This document shows, one piece after another, positions 44,225-56,829 of a DNA stretch of 64,000 bases (its first letter is position 1; the number at the start of each line of letters is the position of its first letter). This DNA comes from Wyeomyia smithii (lineage: Eukaryota; Arthropoda; Insecta; Diptera; Culicidae): assembly GCF_029784165.1 (NCBI RefSeq), contig NC_073694.1:25864506-25928505 (forward strand). Reading direction: 5' to 3'. The translations under genes and the position numbers were made by a program. The notes beneath the pieces were generated by a model. The model worked only from the letters and a program-made list of their open reading frames with translations. It had not been told where the DNA came from and did not search any database.

Positions 44225-46830
44225 CACTCAATGTCGTATTCGCAAACGTTAATGTCATGGGTTAAAATTTTGTCACATTGTTCCAAAGTGTCTAGTTTAT
44301 GGGAACTCTTCTTACAACAAAAACACGTCTTTAGTGGAAGGGAATGACAATTTTCGTTATGCTAACCTTAACGGCAACCACATTGCGGAATTTTACCCTG
44401 ATCATTTGGCCATTGTTAAGGCAAGTCATTATAGATGTCAGAAATTATTCTAATCTAATGGCTGAAGCGAAATTTGATTCACCAATAATTGATGAAAAAA
44501 AATGTCAAAAATGAAAATTGTTCCGAATATTGATAAACCTGTCATATATCGATTTTGAGATGCGACGCGACAGTTTCAATTGTCTAACAAACAAAGCACA
44601 CACAAACGCAAACCCTCGGAGGCTGGCTGCCCAGAGAGTAGCTCTTCACTCCTCATACATGTTGAGTTGATCAACTTTCTTTTTACTGTCCGTTTGTCCC
44701 AAGATGCTTGTATGACCTGCGGCATGATGGATGGGTCCATCAACAGTCCATCGACCGGGGACAGCTAGCCAGCCAATTGACCGAACCGGTTCTGAACGAT
44801 ACTGCGGTTCTGGTCTATGTTGCTTCCGCTCCGAGTTGAAGGGGTGGCGCGGCCAGGCTGGGGCGGATGTTGTTCGACTGCTCGCAAAAATGTTGCTGCA
44901 TATTTCATTTCGTTTTGTATCTTGTGTTTGATCTCTGGGAAGGGGGGAAGGTGTAGTTGTCATTTTAACATTCGCCTGCCGCCGGTGCCCTCGTGAAGTA
45001 GGGCAAGCGAGCGTGCAAGAAAGAAGACGGTACCGTGGTGGCTTGCCCAGGATAAAGAGTGCTTTTTAAGGATCGTCTTTCGAAGTCGACTCCCGTTGCC
45101 AAGGATAGGAGGATGTGCATGCCGACAAGAATAAGTCCGCACGGAAGCGAAGAATCCTTGTGCCGAGGAAAAAAGCTACTGCTGACGTTTTTTCTCTCTC
45201 TCTCTCTCTCGTCTGCACAATATTGCTTGTTTAGTTAATGTTTCGAAGCTCGAATAGCTTTCATCGAGGTAAAATAAAGGAAGAAATGAACCAAACGATG
45301 GGTTAATTTGCCGTTGGGTTCGCCGGGTCTTGAACCTCCGAGAGCAAAAACAAAATCAAGTTAAGAATTTCGGAGTAAAGAACTTTTTTATTAGGATTCC
45401 TTTTTAAATCGTTTTAAACATATTCCTTCGATATAGGAGATTATCCGAGTGCCGCAACAGAACGTCATTTTGAGAGTAGTTTCAAAAATGTAACTCAACC
45501 CAATTTCAGGGAAAAGAATCCCCAAAACATCCGTACATGTTGAATTCGGAATCGGTTTCCTGCAAGCCCAGAACGGCCCTGGGGACAGTCAAAGTGGCCC
45601 AGCTTTTCATAGCAAAACGGGCAATGCACGAACGAGCGGTAAAGTGAATTATTTATTAGCCCACCTACACGTACTACACTCTGTACTTGGTGCTATGTAG
45701 CAACGGTATACACACACACAAACACACAAACACACACGGTCAAACCCATCTACTGGAGAAGTGACATCGATTTTTGCCTACGGTCATTCATTGCGCTATG
45801 TGGAGACGCTGCTGGGTTCCCATTGAAATTACTCTACCCTCTCGGAGATGAGTTTCTAATCAGTTGAAGTACAGCAACATTTTGCTACGTTTGGAGCACT
45901 GGGAGGTTTTTCCTATTGGTTCCTTTTTTCGCAGTAAGGATGGGCGATTTTTGTGCCCTGACAAACACCCCGTACGTAACCTCAAAGTGTATACATAATC
46001 TGGCCCAGATTTTGGCATTCATTCGAAATTACTTTTCGTGTTTCATCACATTTGTGGTTCAAAAGTAGGTCAAATTTGCGGTCTGTTTAATACGGTGCAG
46101 ACTATTTTTTTTATATGAATTATGGCTTTCGGTTACTGGATTGAAAACCGACTCACCTCAAGTTGAGCTTATTTTTATCTTATTTAACCATAAGGCTCCA
46201 GGCCCAGATTGACTGCATTAGTGTCCAATAAAAGGCTTTTCTGTTATAAGCTTCTGGCCCCACAAGAACAGAATATTCTCGGAGGGACCACAGAGTAATA
46301 GGATTTACGCAACAAATCATACTTTATTGCGACTCGAATCCTCGTCTTTGCGTTCTTTGCGTAGATGCGCACACATGGTGGTGTAATAAAAAAAATTCAT
46401 ACGTTCGCAAATGTGTGTGTGTTGTTCCAGCCACAGCAGCAAAGCTGGGAACGAGGGGAGGAAGTATCCTTTTGGGCGCAGCACACATACCGTAAGGTCA
46501 TAAATTTTAACGGCAATCGTCGGGACAGAATGTCCGCAGACGATGACGACGGCCGACCGTGCGTCTGCGGCCGTTCGCACCCGCCGACCGACCAGGACAG
46601 GATTTCGATAACATTCGTAACGTGGGAATTGACGACATTTATAGAGATGAATCTGTAACGATGGGGCAATATTTCCGTACAAAAGTACTAACTCATATTT
46701 TTGTGTTTCGTTTTACATTTTTCTGAGAAGATTTGGGGTGCTTTAAATTAAGTAAAAAGCAGAAGGTATAGGCTTCAAAAATTGTCTAAATTAATCAAAA
46801 TTGCTTATGATAACAATTTCCTCTATTTTA
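44225..46830. other. non-repetitive island, no exon supported
   Basis: Balanced composition from 44.5 to 46.7 kb, with the G-rich motif at 44942-44955 and microsatellites. Open frames on opposite strands at 46317-46682 overlap and show no recognisable domain. Confidence 0.5.
45709..45737. repeat. (CA)n microsatellite
   Basis: An interrupted CA run in a non-repetitive island. Confidence 0.85.
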
Positions 46831-46839
46831 TTTCAATGG

Positions 46840-47580
46840 AGGGAATCATTTTTTCCAGCCTAAAGAAGCATTTTTAGCCATTCTGTGCTTAATTGGGGAT
46901 CATTTTCTTATATTTGCTTCTTCTGACCTTTGGAGAAAGTTATTTTTCCGTCATTCGCAGTTCATCTTGGGATCGTTTTTGGCCTTTTTCAACATTTTGG
47001 AGCGTATTTAGAACTTTAGAACCGGTTTTCGCCACCCTATTTTTTTACACGCTATCTTTTGAGTAATTATTTTTTTCGGTATCCTGAGCATAATTTGCAA
47101 TCATTTTTTGCCTTCAGAGGTGTTTGCTTTTGTTATTATAAGCTGAATGTGGAATCATCGTCAGTTTCGATGGAATCGGTTCCTTTTTTTGAGTCGTTTC
47201 TGGCCTGAGCTCAATTTGAATTCAAATTTTGAGTTCAAGTTTGGATTGTTTAAAAACCTTTTTCAACCCTCAAAAGCGTTTTCTCGTCATTCTGAGCTTC
47301 ATTTGGAAGTATTTTCTTTTCAACCCATTTTTTGGCTGTTAAGATCATTTTTTAAATTTTTATGTGCCATTTTGACCTTAGAAAGTGTTTGTCGCTATTT
47401 AGAGCTCAATCAATGTAGGTTTTTTTCCAATAACATTTTGAGGATGTCGAATGAATTTCTTCGTTTCCTAAAAGATTTTCACGGCTTCCTGGTACATGTT
47501 GATAAGTTTTGGCAATTTTTCAACATTGTATATTATTAATTAATGATATTTTTCCTTGATTTCTTAATGACTTTGTGATA
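46840..47580 (+). repeat. degenerate TCATTCTGAGCTCAATTT periodic array, block 1
   Basis: Words such as CGTCATTCTGAGCTTCATTT, TTTGGGATCATTTTCTGACC-like and TTCAGAAGCGTTTTTCG-like recur every 60-90 bases with substitutions and indels. The open frame at 47147-47539 is a by-product of this composition. Confidence 0.75.
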
Positions 47581-47636
47581 AATTTTTATCATCTATTTCT
47601 ATTCTATTCTATTATATCTATTCTTTTATTTAATCT

Positions 47637-47846
47637 CCCACGGTCTCGTCGTTCGACGCTGGCATAACAAGCCAGTCGTCGTGAGTTCGAGTCTCTGCTC
47701 GAAAAAGACTTCTAGTGTCAGTAGGATCGTAGCGCTAGCCCCGCCATTGTCCTCTGTACAATAAACATTTGGCTGCGAAGTCTGTGTATAAATAAAACAG
47801 AAGGTTGAGTTCCGAGTCGGAATGTAGCACCAAGGCTTTGCATTTT
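47637..47846 (+). mobile_element. tRNA-derived SINE, same family as 41371
   Basis: It shares the head (CAAGCCAGTCGTCGTGAGTT then TCGAGTC) and the body segment TCAGTAGGATCGTAGCGCTA with the copies at 41371-41578 and 57629-57772. The 3' part includes TTTGGCTGCGAAGTCTG and AGTCGGAATGTAGCA, also seen reversed at 41380. It is transcribed by Pol III if alive. It sits within the TCATTCTGAGCT-type periodic block. Confidence 0.85.
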
Positions 47847-47859
47847 ATTCTATTATTCA

Positions 47860-48485
47860 ATTTATTTTTTCGCCTTTAATATTTTATTATTATTTATTAA
47901 ACTTACAAGATTTTTGTTTCGACTATTTTGTTGAGGTTATTTAGAATTTGTTGGCGTTTACGGATCCACTACGTTTGCGATTAATTTTTTTTTTCGTTGC
48001 TCACCATTTAGCGTTAAATTGAGAATTATATTTAACATTTTTTTTTGATTTTTGTCTTTTATACTGCTTTTACTATATTAGACTACTTTGACAAGTGTTT
48101 TTGATTCACGAGGTTGATTTGACAACGTTCTGAAGACAGTGTTTAAGAACCTTTCGACGGTTGATCAACGAATCTTTGACCATTTCGTAAAAATTTCCCG
48201 TCGGTTTTTGACAAATTTCTAACAACTTTTTTAGAGTTTCTGGTCTTCTTATGACTTTTTCACGACATGAATCGTTTATCAGTCGTTAAAATTTATCAAA
48301 ACAGCATTTTTAAGTGGTCGAAATGATGAAAAATCTTATAGAAATCATTTTTTTGATTATTTTTTCATCATATTTTCAATTCATGAGTTGCCATTTTGGA
48401 ACAATTTTTTTCTCACTGTTATCTTTGAGACCTCTTTTTTGACGCTTCGGCAAATCCTTTAACAACTTTTTAATGATACTCGACA
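47860..48485. other. no gene seen
   Basis: T-rich sequence continuing the style of the periodic array, with no clear word structure. Confidence 0.4.
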
Positions 48486-48490
48486 GTTTT

Positions 48491-48650
48491 GATGTAGAAC
48501 TACGCCTTAAAAAAGGTATGAAGAAGTGTAAAATGAAAATCTAAAATCGGAACAAGAAACGAATTCATGACCAATTTTTAATAATACAATTCAGGCTGAT
48601 GCGTAGCTAATTTTCCATTTGATTACTGCAAGAACGAAAAAATTCCGTTG
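48491..48650 (+). repeat. partial GACGTAGAACTACGTC-family copy
   Basis: GATGTAGAACTACGCC is followed by GTGTAAAATGAAAATCTAAA and, further on, TGCGTAGCTAATTTTCCATT and a GAACTAACCAAATGATAAGC-like segment, as in the other family members. It ends near the mariner fragment. Confidence 0.65.
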
Positions 48651-48710
48651 GGAACTAACCAAATGATAAGCTTGCTTCATTCTTGCGGTAAAATAAAAAA
48701 AAAAGTAGTA

Positions 48711-49655
48711 TAAAGTGGTTTATCCGGGTGGTTTACCGAGTTTCGTTGTGGCCGTACGAGCACAGTTGATGCTGAACGATCTAGGCGTCCAAAAAAGGTC
48801 ACCACACCAGAACACTCCGAGAAAATCCATGAAATGATGTTGAATGATCCCAAAGTGAAATTGAGAGATTCTGCTAATGTTGTAGGCATGTCATTGAAAC
48901 GCTTGGGCAATATCGTGCATTCAGTTTTGAGCATGAAGAAGCTCTGCCCGCGGACCAAAAACGAATTTGTGTGACGACTTTCCAGCAGAATTGTGCATTA
49001 TTTTCGCGTAAGCCGACCGAGTTTTTGTGCCGATTCATAACCATGGATGAATCCTGGATCCATTACTATACTCCTGAAACAACGCAACAGGCAAAACAGT
49101 GGGTTTTACCGGGCCAACGTGCTCCGAAGCATCCCAAAACGCTACAATGGGCCGGAAAGGTCATGACCTCCGTATTTTGGGATGCACATGGCATTATATT
49201 CGTGGACTATCTTAAAAAAGGTACAACCATAACCGGAGCATACCATTCATCATTATTGGACCGATTAAAAATCGAAATCGCAGAAAAACTGCCGCATTTG
49301 AAGAAGAAAAAAAACCGCTTCATCATAACGACAGTGGCCCTGTTCATTCATGCTTAGAAGCACAAGCGAAATTGCATGAAATGGGCTTCGAATTGGTTCC
49401 TCAGCCACCGTATTTACCAGACCTGGCCCCCAGCGACTATTACATATTCCCTAACCTGAAGAGATGGCTCATCGGTGAGCGTTTTTACTCAAATGAAGGC
49501 CTTCCGATCGAGTACTTTTCGGGCTGTATCGAAAAGTTAGAAAATCGTTGGACTCACTGTATCGACCTAAAGGGTGAGTATGTTTGAAAATAAAGCCGAC
49601 TTTCGTCAAAAAAACGTCTCCGTGTTTAATTTTTCAGGTACTTATCAGACTACCT
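48711..49655 (+). pseudogene. mariner (DD34D) transposase, 5'-truncated and frameshifted
   Basis: The first recognisable segment is WFTEFRCGRTSTVDAERSRR near 48720, so the N-terminus and left inverted repeat are missing. A helix-turn-helix segment follows to MKKL (about 48945), then a deletion/frame change before ADQKRICVTTFQQ. The first catalytic block MDESWIHYYTPE is near 49043. After KKKNRF (about 49322) a one-base loss shifts the frame, and the gene resumes as HHNDSGPVHS with the second Asp. The last block is PYLPDLAPSDYYIFPNL. Counting from the Asp of HHND to the Asp of APSD gives 34 intervening residues, so this is mariner DD34D. It ends at GEYV plus TGA (49587). A right-end candidate lies near 49637-49655. 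It interrupts the TCATTCTGAGCT-type array. Confidence 0.9.
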
Positions 49656-49669
49656 AGTAGTCCGTTTCG

Positions 49670-50460
49670 TGCTCAATTTGCAATATTTTTCCTGGCCTTC
49701 TGAGGTAAAATTTGAATCATACCTCAGGTTGTATTGGCGATTAGAAGCATTTTTTGTTATTCTGCACTCAATTGAGAATCATCATATTATTTCTGCTACT
49801 TTATCGCCAGCGTTTTTCTGATATTCAGGGAAGAAATGCTTCTTGAGCTTAGAAACGTCCGGAAATTATTAATGATTTATTTTAGCCTTTACGAGCTCAA
49901 TTCGAGGTTCTTCGTTCGGTTTTAGCCTTTCAAAGTGTTTTTTCGTTATACTGAGCTCAACTAAAGTTAATATTTTGTTCTTCAGAAGTTCTTTTTCATC
50001 GTCCTTAGTTTAATCTGGATTTGATTTCCCGATATTCAGATGTGTTTTTCAATCTATTTCGAGTTTGATCTCGTTGAAACGATTTCCGTCGTTTTGAGTT
50101 AAGTTTGAAGTAGTTTGCCTTTCTCAACTTCTTTTCTATATTGATGTATTCCACCTTTGAAAACATTTTTCGTTTTCTTTTTTTGATTTGTTTTTTTTTT
50201 TATATTTCGCTTATTAGCCTTTAGACTTTAGGAGCTGTTTTTCTCTACTCCGAACTCGACTTTATTTGATCATTTCTTGGTGTTCAGAAAAGTTTTTATT
50301 TGACGCTGGAAGCCCAGTATAAGATTTTTTGTTGTTCGTTTTTGCCTTTTTTGTCTTGAGAAATGTTTTTACAGTATTATGAGATCAATTCGGTAGTTTT
50401 TCTTCTTCGACCGTTCTTTTCACCACTCTTATAATCAATTGGGAATGAAATTTAAAAACG
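49670..50460 (+). repeat. TCATTCTGAGCTCAATTT periodic array, block 2
   Basis: The same recurrent words as block 1 (TTATACTGAGCTCAACT, TTCAGAAGTTCTTTTTCATC, GAGCTCAATTCGAGG). It begins just after the mariner, showing that the mariner and neighbouring insertions split a longer array. Confidence 0.72.
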
Positions 50461-50469
50461 TTTTTTAAA

Positions 50470-51445
50470 CAATCAAAGAATGAACGAAAACGTTGAAATG
50501 TTGAAAGAAAGATAAAAACAAATTGTGTGAAGTCATTTGATTGTGAAGTAGGTATAAATTGTTTGCTACTTGCGCGTTGTTATATTTTGTTGTCTATTTA
50601 CCAGCTGTTATGGACAACTTAGTAGCTCATAAAGTTCTGAAAGTGGTAGAAATTTCCACCAAGGTAACAACAGAACAAGTATAGTCGTACAAATGGTATC
50701 TGTAATGAAGAGAAATTAGTTCCTTAGCGCACCCAAAATCATTTGATTGTGCGTGCAGTGCGTAAAATTTTTTTGCCACTCGTCAAAACATTGCGGATAG
50801 TGCCGAAACTCAATTTTATCCACAGTACTACAAAAGGATATTATTTATTCGCATGAATTCGAATTACCTGTTACGTGGGGTCAGTCGTAATATTGATAAA
50901 TTGAATTTGCATTTGTGAGTTTCTTCGTTATTCGTTTTGTAAAGCTACTGCTACCCCAACCACGGGTGCTGTTTTTTCTTACTTTAATGCTCACAGTTTT
51001 TAGAAGTAAATAACACTCTGTTCCTTGAAAGTAAACTAACGATTACTGTAAGAATCAGATGTGAAAAACTCTTTTTTACATAATTTATAATGTATACATC
51101 AGAATTAAAAATATGTGGTCGTCCTTAAAAGAACGGTTGGTTTTAGTTGTCACTAAACTGAGGACATGTCTGTATGTCGATGGTGCTTCCCACACAGAAG
51201 GGTGATCCAAAATCTAGCGCTGTGCAAGGTGCTGTTTACTCTGTTAGTCCATCTGCTATGGAGGGCAGAGGGATACTCAAAATCGCCGCCTGCTGTAGCT
51301 CTGCTTGCTACTGGTAGATCTAGTGCGCAATAAATCAACCTTCTGTAACATGCTACTGCTGCTACCCGCTGCTACTTAGTGAGGACCGTCCCATTTTGGC
51401 CATCCACTAGTAAACTGATTGGTTTGAGCAAAAGCAGGCTTTTAT
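50470..51445. other. no gene; pieces of the CTG-rich repeat body
   Basis: 50945-50975 (CTACTGCTACCCCAACCACG) and 51175-51410 (GCTACTGCTGCTACCCGCTG) match the body of the repeat at 41.0-41.9 kb; the rest is AT-rich. Confidence 0.55.
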
Positions 51446-51448
51446 GTA

Positions 51449-53176
51449 CCCAAGTAACACATGCAACATCTTCTACGAAAAGAATGAAAGGAAAAAGTTA
51501 TAAATAAGTCATAAATAAGTTACAGGGAAAACATTGGGTTTTGATTCACTCGCATTGATGTTTTAAAACGGAATGATGTTTTAAATCGAAATAACAAGTT
51601 GAAGTTGTAAATACATTACGAAATGCTGTAAAAACTGATTTATAAAATGTTTATAACTAGTTTTTTTTTTCTTGAGAATGCAAAAGAGACAACAGTGGTG
51701 AATATGTGTTTGACAGCAAAAGGTATAGTGGAGACAAAATTGAAAAAATGGCCGCAAAAGTTGTAGTTCAGTTTTTAATCAGTTGTAAATTTGATTATAT
51801 GGTGTGAATTATTTCTTCTACATCAAATACAGTGCAGATCAAAAATACTGTTATAATATTCAAAATTATATAAAATATTTAAACACCCAGGGAATTTATG
51901 TTTGATTAAACATAAATAATAAATTTGACAGTAAATTATAATCAATTAATTTATCATTCAATTCACTTAAAACAAGAAAAGCGTTTGATCTGATCTGCCA
52001 TGTTTTGATTAAATTCTTTTTTTTGTCTTGCTCAACGATCTTCGATTTGATTATTATTATTTTGATCATCGTTAATAACCTCAGATCAACGTTTGAATAT
52101 TTCTGGGTTATTTAAATTTCAAAATATATTACTTAATGCGTGGTTTAGTTAGGCGAATTTTTATATTATTTTCTCTACTACAATGATCAAGATGGTGACG
52201 GCGATTTTTCATAAATTGTAGTAGCTTTATAAAGCCTTGCTTAATTGGTTTCACGATTCCATCTCCAAGTTGTGGGAAAAATAACTCCTCGTTTGGTTTG
52301 CTAAAAGAGTAAGAAAGTTCAAATAATTAGTACATAGTGCATGACATCTTAGTTCACCTTGATGTTTCAATGTTTTTTTTTAATTATTTTGCGATATTTT
52401 TACCGGAATAAACTTTATAGATAGTGGTTATATAACGTATAAAATCTTCGGGCAATCGGTGTACTTATTCAACGAATGCTAATAATCAACATGGCTGCCT
52501 CGTTAGCGCAAGCGGCGTGCTAAAATAATATTCAACACCATTTTCCTCTGCTAATGGCACGTTTCATAATATAATTCTATCGAAAATATATACCAGAGGC
52601 TCATTCCTCTAGAGTTCATCAGTTACTCTTTCCTTTATTTCAAATTTAAAAAAAATATGATATTGATTACTATCATATGGTGGTATTTTCGAAGCGCGTA
52701 AATTTTAACGAAGTACAAGGCAAATATTCACGACAAATCTGAACTTGCACGTAGATTTATTGTATTTAATCATTATACCAACACCCTATTCTATCAATGA
52801 ATTGTCTTGATAATTTCTCAAATGAAGAGCCATAATTATTTTCGTGGGTCATCTGTTTTGTATGTATTAGAAACAATCATCAGTGAGTGAAATTTCAACT
52901 CATTTGTGCAATTTGTTTATGACCTATTAATAACAGGCCACCATTTGTTGGTACTGGAAATGTAAGAGTGGTGGTTATAGTCGTTATAAAGTTGTTTTAT
53001 ATAAGTCGTGTGATCAATTCATTTGAAGTTGAATAAATGTTTTATATTGGCTCCGCCCCTTGCGCTTTTTGAGTTGTTAACAAGTTGTATATAAGTTTAT
53101 ACGTTATTGTTATAGTGACGAGATTTGTTATACATCAATTACCTAAACTTATTAAAAACTAACCGTGTTACTTGGG
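51449..53176. mobile_element. 1.73-kb non-autonomous element with CCCAAGTAACAC ends
   Basis: The terminal inverted repeat is CCCAAGTAACAC on the left and GTGTTACTTGGG on the right, bordered by TA on both sides (51447-51448 and 53177-53178). The interior is AT-rich, with many TTATAAATAAG/ACAAGTTGTATATAAG-like words near the ends and no coding region. At about 52496-52520 it contains GCCTCGTTAGCGCAAGCGGC, which resembles the 5' half of elongator tRNA-Met. The TA duplication points to a Tc1/mariner-type mobiliser. Confidence 0.75.
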
Positions 53177-53179
53177 TAG

Positions 53180-54185
53180 TCCAAAGAATGCATTCCTGGT
53201 TAACTAGGTATGATGTTCTGCCGAATGTGTTAAGAAAAGCAAGCATAAAACGAGCAATCAGATCAAAAGAAATCTGCATTTCAACAAAGCTTTACCATTT
53301 TTGATAGTACATTGTTGCATAATTTAGGCTTGACAATTTTCACCGTTACGCAACATTTTATTACTTTGATGTTGGGTGTTGCATATTACAGAGGGAGCAG
53401 AAAATTCAGTTCGTGCTGAGCCATGGAAATGAAGTCGAATTTTCAACCATTTTTGTCAATGCGTTCTAACATTTTTAATTAAGTGTAATTATTGAGCGAT
53501 AAAATATTGAATCTTCAATAAAGCATTTAATTTGTCCTTAGAATTTCTTGTTTGATTTAATATCGGATACGTCGGTGGGAATATAAGCCTCTTTTGATAA
53601 CACAGTTGGAAGATGTTTTCACATTAAAAATGTCACGGCCAGTAGATTTTAATTGCCCCACTCATGTGTTGGTACAAAGGTAGTCTTTTACAAGAGGAGA
53701 TAGTGCCGCTACACCTACTGCTGACGTTCCTAGCACTACCGCTACTGGTACCTGCTGCAGCCACCGCAGCCATTGATGATGCTGCTGCTACTGGTTAGGA
53801 TCTATGGCTAGGAGGCCATCTACTAGTATCTTAAGATCTTCTGTATCTTAGGATTTGCAGGATAATTGTAGAACTTTACGATTTCTCGATTCGGGACTAT
53901 TAAACTTTCGATTTTCCGACTTCTCTAGACAGTGGAACTTAAGAATTGTGAAATTCAAAGGTCATTTAAGTTTTTAAAGTTGTTTGTACATTTTAAATAT
54001 GCAGTGGCATGCTAATGACATTTTAACAAAAAATAAATAACGTTCAGTTGTAATGAAAAATTATGTTTCCAGAAATAGACAAACTTAACTCGACAGAATT
54101 TAAAATAAAACCATCGAATGATAAATGAAATGTACGGTAGTGAAATAGGAATAATGAGTAAATAAATGAAATCTAAACGCGAAAT
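53180..54185. other. no gene; CTG-rich repeat body piece
   Basis: 53565-53815 corresponds in order to 41060-41290 (a GATA-CACAG..GGAAG segment, then GTACAAAGG and GCTACTG-rich words). The flanks are AT-rich without features. Confidence 0.55.
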
Positions 54186-54189
54186 TTGG

Positions 54190-55170
54190 TTTTCGGTTCT
54201 ACTATTAATATTTTCCGGTGATTTTTGACCTTAAGACGTGTTTTTCGCCATTTAGAGCTCCACTCAGTATCGTTTTCATTTTTCGTAATTTTGAACTCAA
54301 TTTGGGATCATTTTCTGACCTTCAGAAGTGTTCTCGTCATTCTAGGCCTGATTCTTTTTTACCTTTATCAACAACACAGAACGTTTTTCCCCGTTTTAAA
54401 ATCAACTTTGGCGTTCTAATTGAATGGAATCAATTACGGAGCATATCTTCTTTCATATAATAAAAATAAGTTTGAGTCCGCCGATCATGGTTCAACTTTA
54501 GAACGAATCAGAAGATCGGTGTGAAAATTTGTATGTAGGGTTTTTGGGGTCGAGGAAGGTTCTTGGGCGGGTTTGAAATCCCTCCCTTCTCTGGAAGGGA
54601 GAGCTCCCATACTAGTAAAACACAAATTGGACCATTTCAAATTCTACGACGGCGACTTTCGGGTTCTGGAAAACAGACCACATGCTATCCAAAATGAGTG
54701 TTTCCGGAGCAAAATGATACTCATAAACCAGAAATTAACTCCACCTGCCATTTTGAAGTCCGAGATGGCGACTTCTGCTGTCTGAAAAATAGTCCAAAAT
54801 GCCGAATACCATCCAATATGGGTATTTCAGAAACCAGAATGATTTCCAGAGGCCAGAAACTGACTCCACCTGTCAATTTAAATGACGAATTGCATTGCCT
54901 ATCAGACTTTTCTTATCTTTAGAAGCGCTTTTTTGGTATTCTGAACTCATCCGTTTTTCGACATTCTGAGCTTAATTTTAAGGTTCATTTTCCGAACTTC
55001 ATAAGCGTTTTTCTGTTATTCTGAGATGAATTTGGCTTTTTTTACCTTTTTAGTCCCTCATGGACTCTTTCTGTCATTCGGTGTTCAACTTGAATCCATT
55101 TCCTGAGCTTTTTTGGCCTTTTTCGTTATTCTTAGCTTAATTTCTAAACTATAAAATTTGTTGATCTCTA
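54190..55170 (+). repeat. TCATTCTGAGCTCAATTT periodic array, block 3
   Basis: Array words at 54230-54420 and 54910-55150 flank a different segment (54470-54900) that itself holds two or three copies of a CCAGAAATTAACTCCACCTG-like unit about 120 bp apart (54728, 54846). No gene. Confidence 0.7.
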
Positions 55171-55177
55171 TGAAATT

Positions 55178-56800
55178 TTTGACGTAGAACTACGTTTTTC
55201 TTTAGCCTACCACATAGGGATGTAAATCGGAAAACTATTAACGAAAAGGGGACGAAAAATGTCCCTTTTTAAATGCTTTTAAATCGGTTTGTTTTCAACC
55301 GATTTTTTTGATTCTTGCAGCAATTGATTGGAAAATTATACACGCATCCACCCAAATGAAGAAAAGTGTTGATTGATTGAAAATTGTCAAGCCTTGTTGA
55401 AACGAAAATAACGTCCTCTGATTGGTCGCTTGCTGCCTTTTCCTAAAAAGGTCGACAGAATAGTATAACTAGTTAGCCGCATCGTAGCGAATTGCGAAAG
55501 TAGCAGCAGCGGGTTGCGCCAGTGAACAAATCACATCACATATCTAAGCAGCAGCGAGGTAGCACCAAACCTCTCGATATGCCAGTTAAGGGCTTCGGTC
55601 TTCTTCCCGCAAAAGAGTTTTGCTTTACCTTGGCAACAACACATTCTGTGCTGAATCCAAGATAACACAATCTGTCGCGGCCGTCTTATTTACTGAATGC
55701 GAAAACAGCTTTCACAGATTTTGAACAGCAAAATGTCTTTCTCAAGGCAAATAAACAAGTAATTGAAGGTTAATATTTTTTGGCAATAACACAAGCGTTC
55801 TGTGCTGGATCTAGCAATCAAATTCTGTCGCGATCAAAAAATTTACTATATTTATTTACCTTATAAGCCCCCCCCCCCCCTCCCCTTTTGGGGCAGCACA
55901 GAAGCTGCGATCAACCGATTTTGAACAACAAACTGTCCTGTTCTGTTAGAACGCCTTTAGAACGCGGTGATTAATTCGACTTTACAGGAATAAATTGAAG
56001 TCGATTCAATCAATCAACATGAGCAGAATTTCGTCGTCTCCCAGCTGCTCAGTTGCAACATGATGCAACACGCAACAGCGAGCAAACGAAGTCGCTTGAT
56101 GTTATAAACCGCAACGCGACAGGGTAAAATTCGCTGCGTGTGTGAGAGCACCATCGGTGTTTATTCGCTGTATACAAAAATCAATTGCGAATTGTGGAAT
56201 AATTCGTCTAAAGAACATTAGAGAATGGTATAACTGAACAAAAAAGCGTGGCCTATTTCGTAACAACCTTCGGCTATAAAACTAGCTACACTCAAGGAAG
56301 GTGTCGGAAGGTGAGCAGATAACAGCACTCAGCAGTAACAGCAAATTGCAGCGGGTTGCGCCTGTGGCTGCCTTTAAATCAAACAAATCACTTGCCCTGT
56401 GGTTGGTCACCATGTCTCAGGAGCAGTGCGGTTCTTCTCATTTCTCAGCGTGTGTCGTCAGACTGCCGTTATTGTCCCACTACTGTGGCAGCATAAGATT
56501 GCCATCAGTAAATCCAATTTTGAACAGCAAAATGCCTTTCTTATGGCAAATAAACAAGTTTTTGAAGGTTAATCATTTTTTGACAACTCAAGCGTGCAAT
56601 CAGTGCTGGATACTAGCAATTTAAATCTGTAGCGGCCGTCTAATTTACTGAATGTGAAACAGCTTTTACAGCTCGTGTTTTCAGTGTCTTTATTCTCCTA
56701 CTGTTGAGGCAGCACAAAGCAAGCGTTTGGAGACTTTATGACTCGTTAATAAAACACTTACAACAATGCATTTGTTAATAGTGTGCGTAGTTCTACGTCG
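55178..56800. repeat. longest copy of the GACGTAGAACTACGTC repeat family
   Basis: It is bounded by GACGTAGAACTACGTT (55181-55196) and CGTAGTTCTACGTC (56786-56799). In order it contains AGGGATGTAAATCGG, CAATTGATTGGAAAAT, a GCCTTTTCCTAAAAAGG hairpin, GTCGACAGAAT, AGTAGCAGCAGCGGGTTGCG and the blocks shared with 2690-3480. A second internal repeat of the GGTTGCGCC...CAAATCAC and AAATAAACAAG...TTGAAGGTTAAT segments occurs at 56350-56570. Non-coding. Confidence 0.7.
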
Positions 56801-56829
56801 GTTATGTGGTCGTGTCTTAGATACAACCT

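Noticed and set aside
46317..46682. 121-codon minus-strand frame and 97-codon + strand frame over the same bases
   Set aside because: Opposite-strand overlap with no domain or conserved motif; not supported as a gene.
47147..47539. 130-codon + strand frame rich in Phe/Leu
   Set aside because: Direct product of the T-rich TCATTCTGAGCT periodic array.
52491..52530. Possible tRNA-Met gene
   Set aside because: Only the 5' half matches; no anticodon or T arm follows, so it is at best a fragment.
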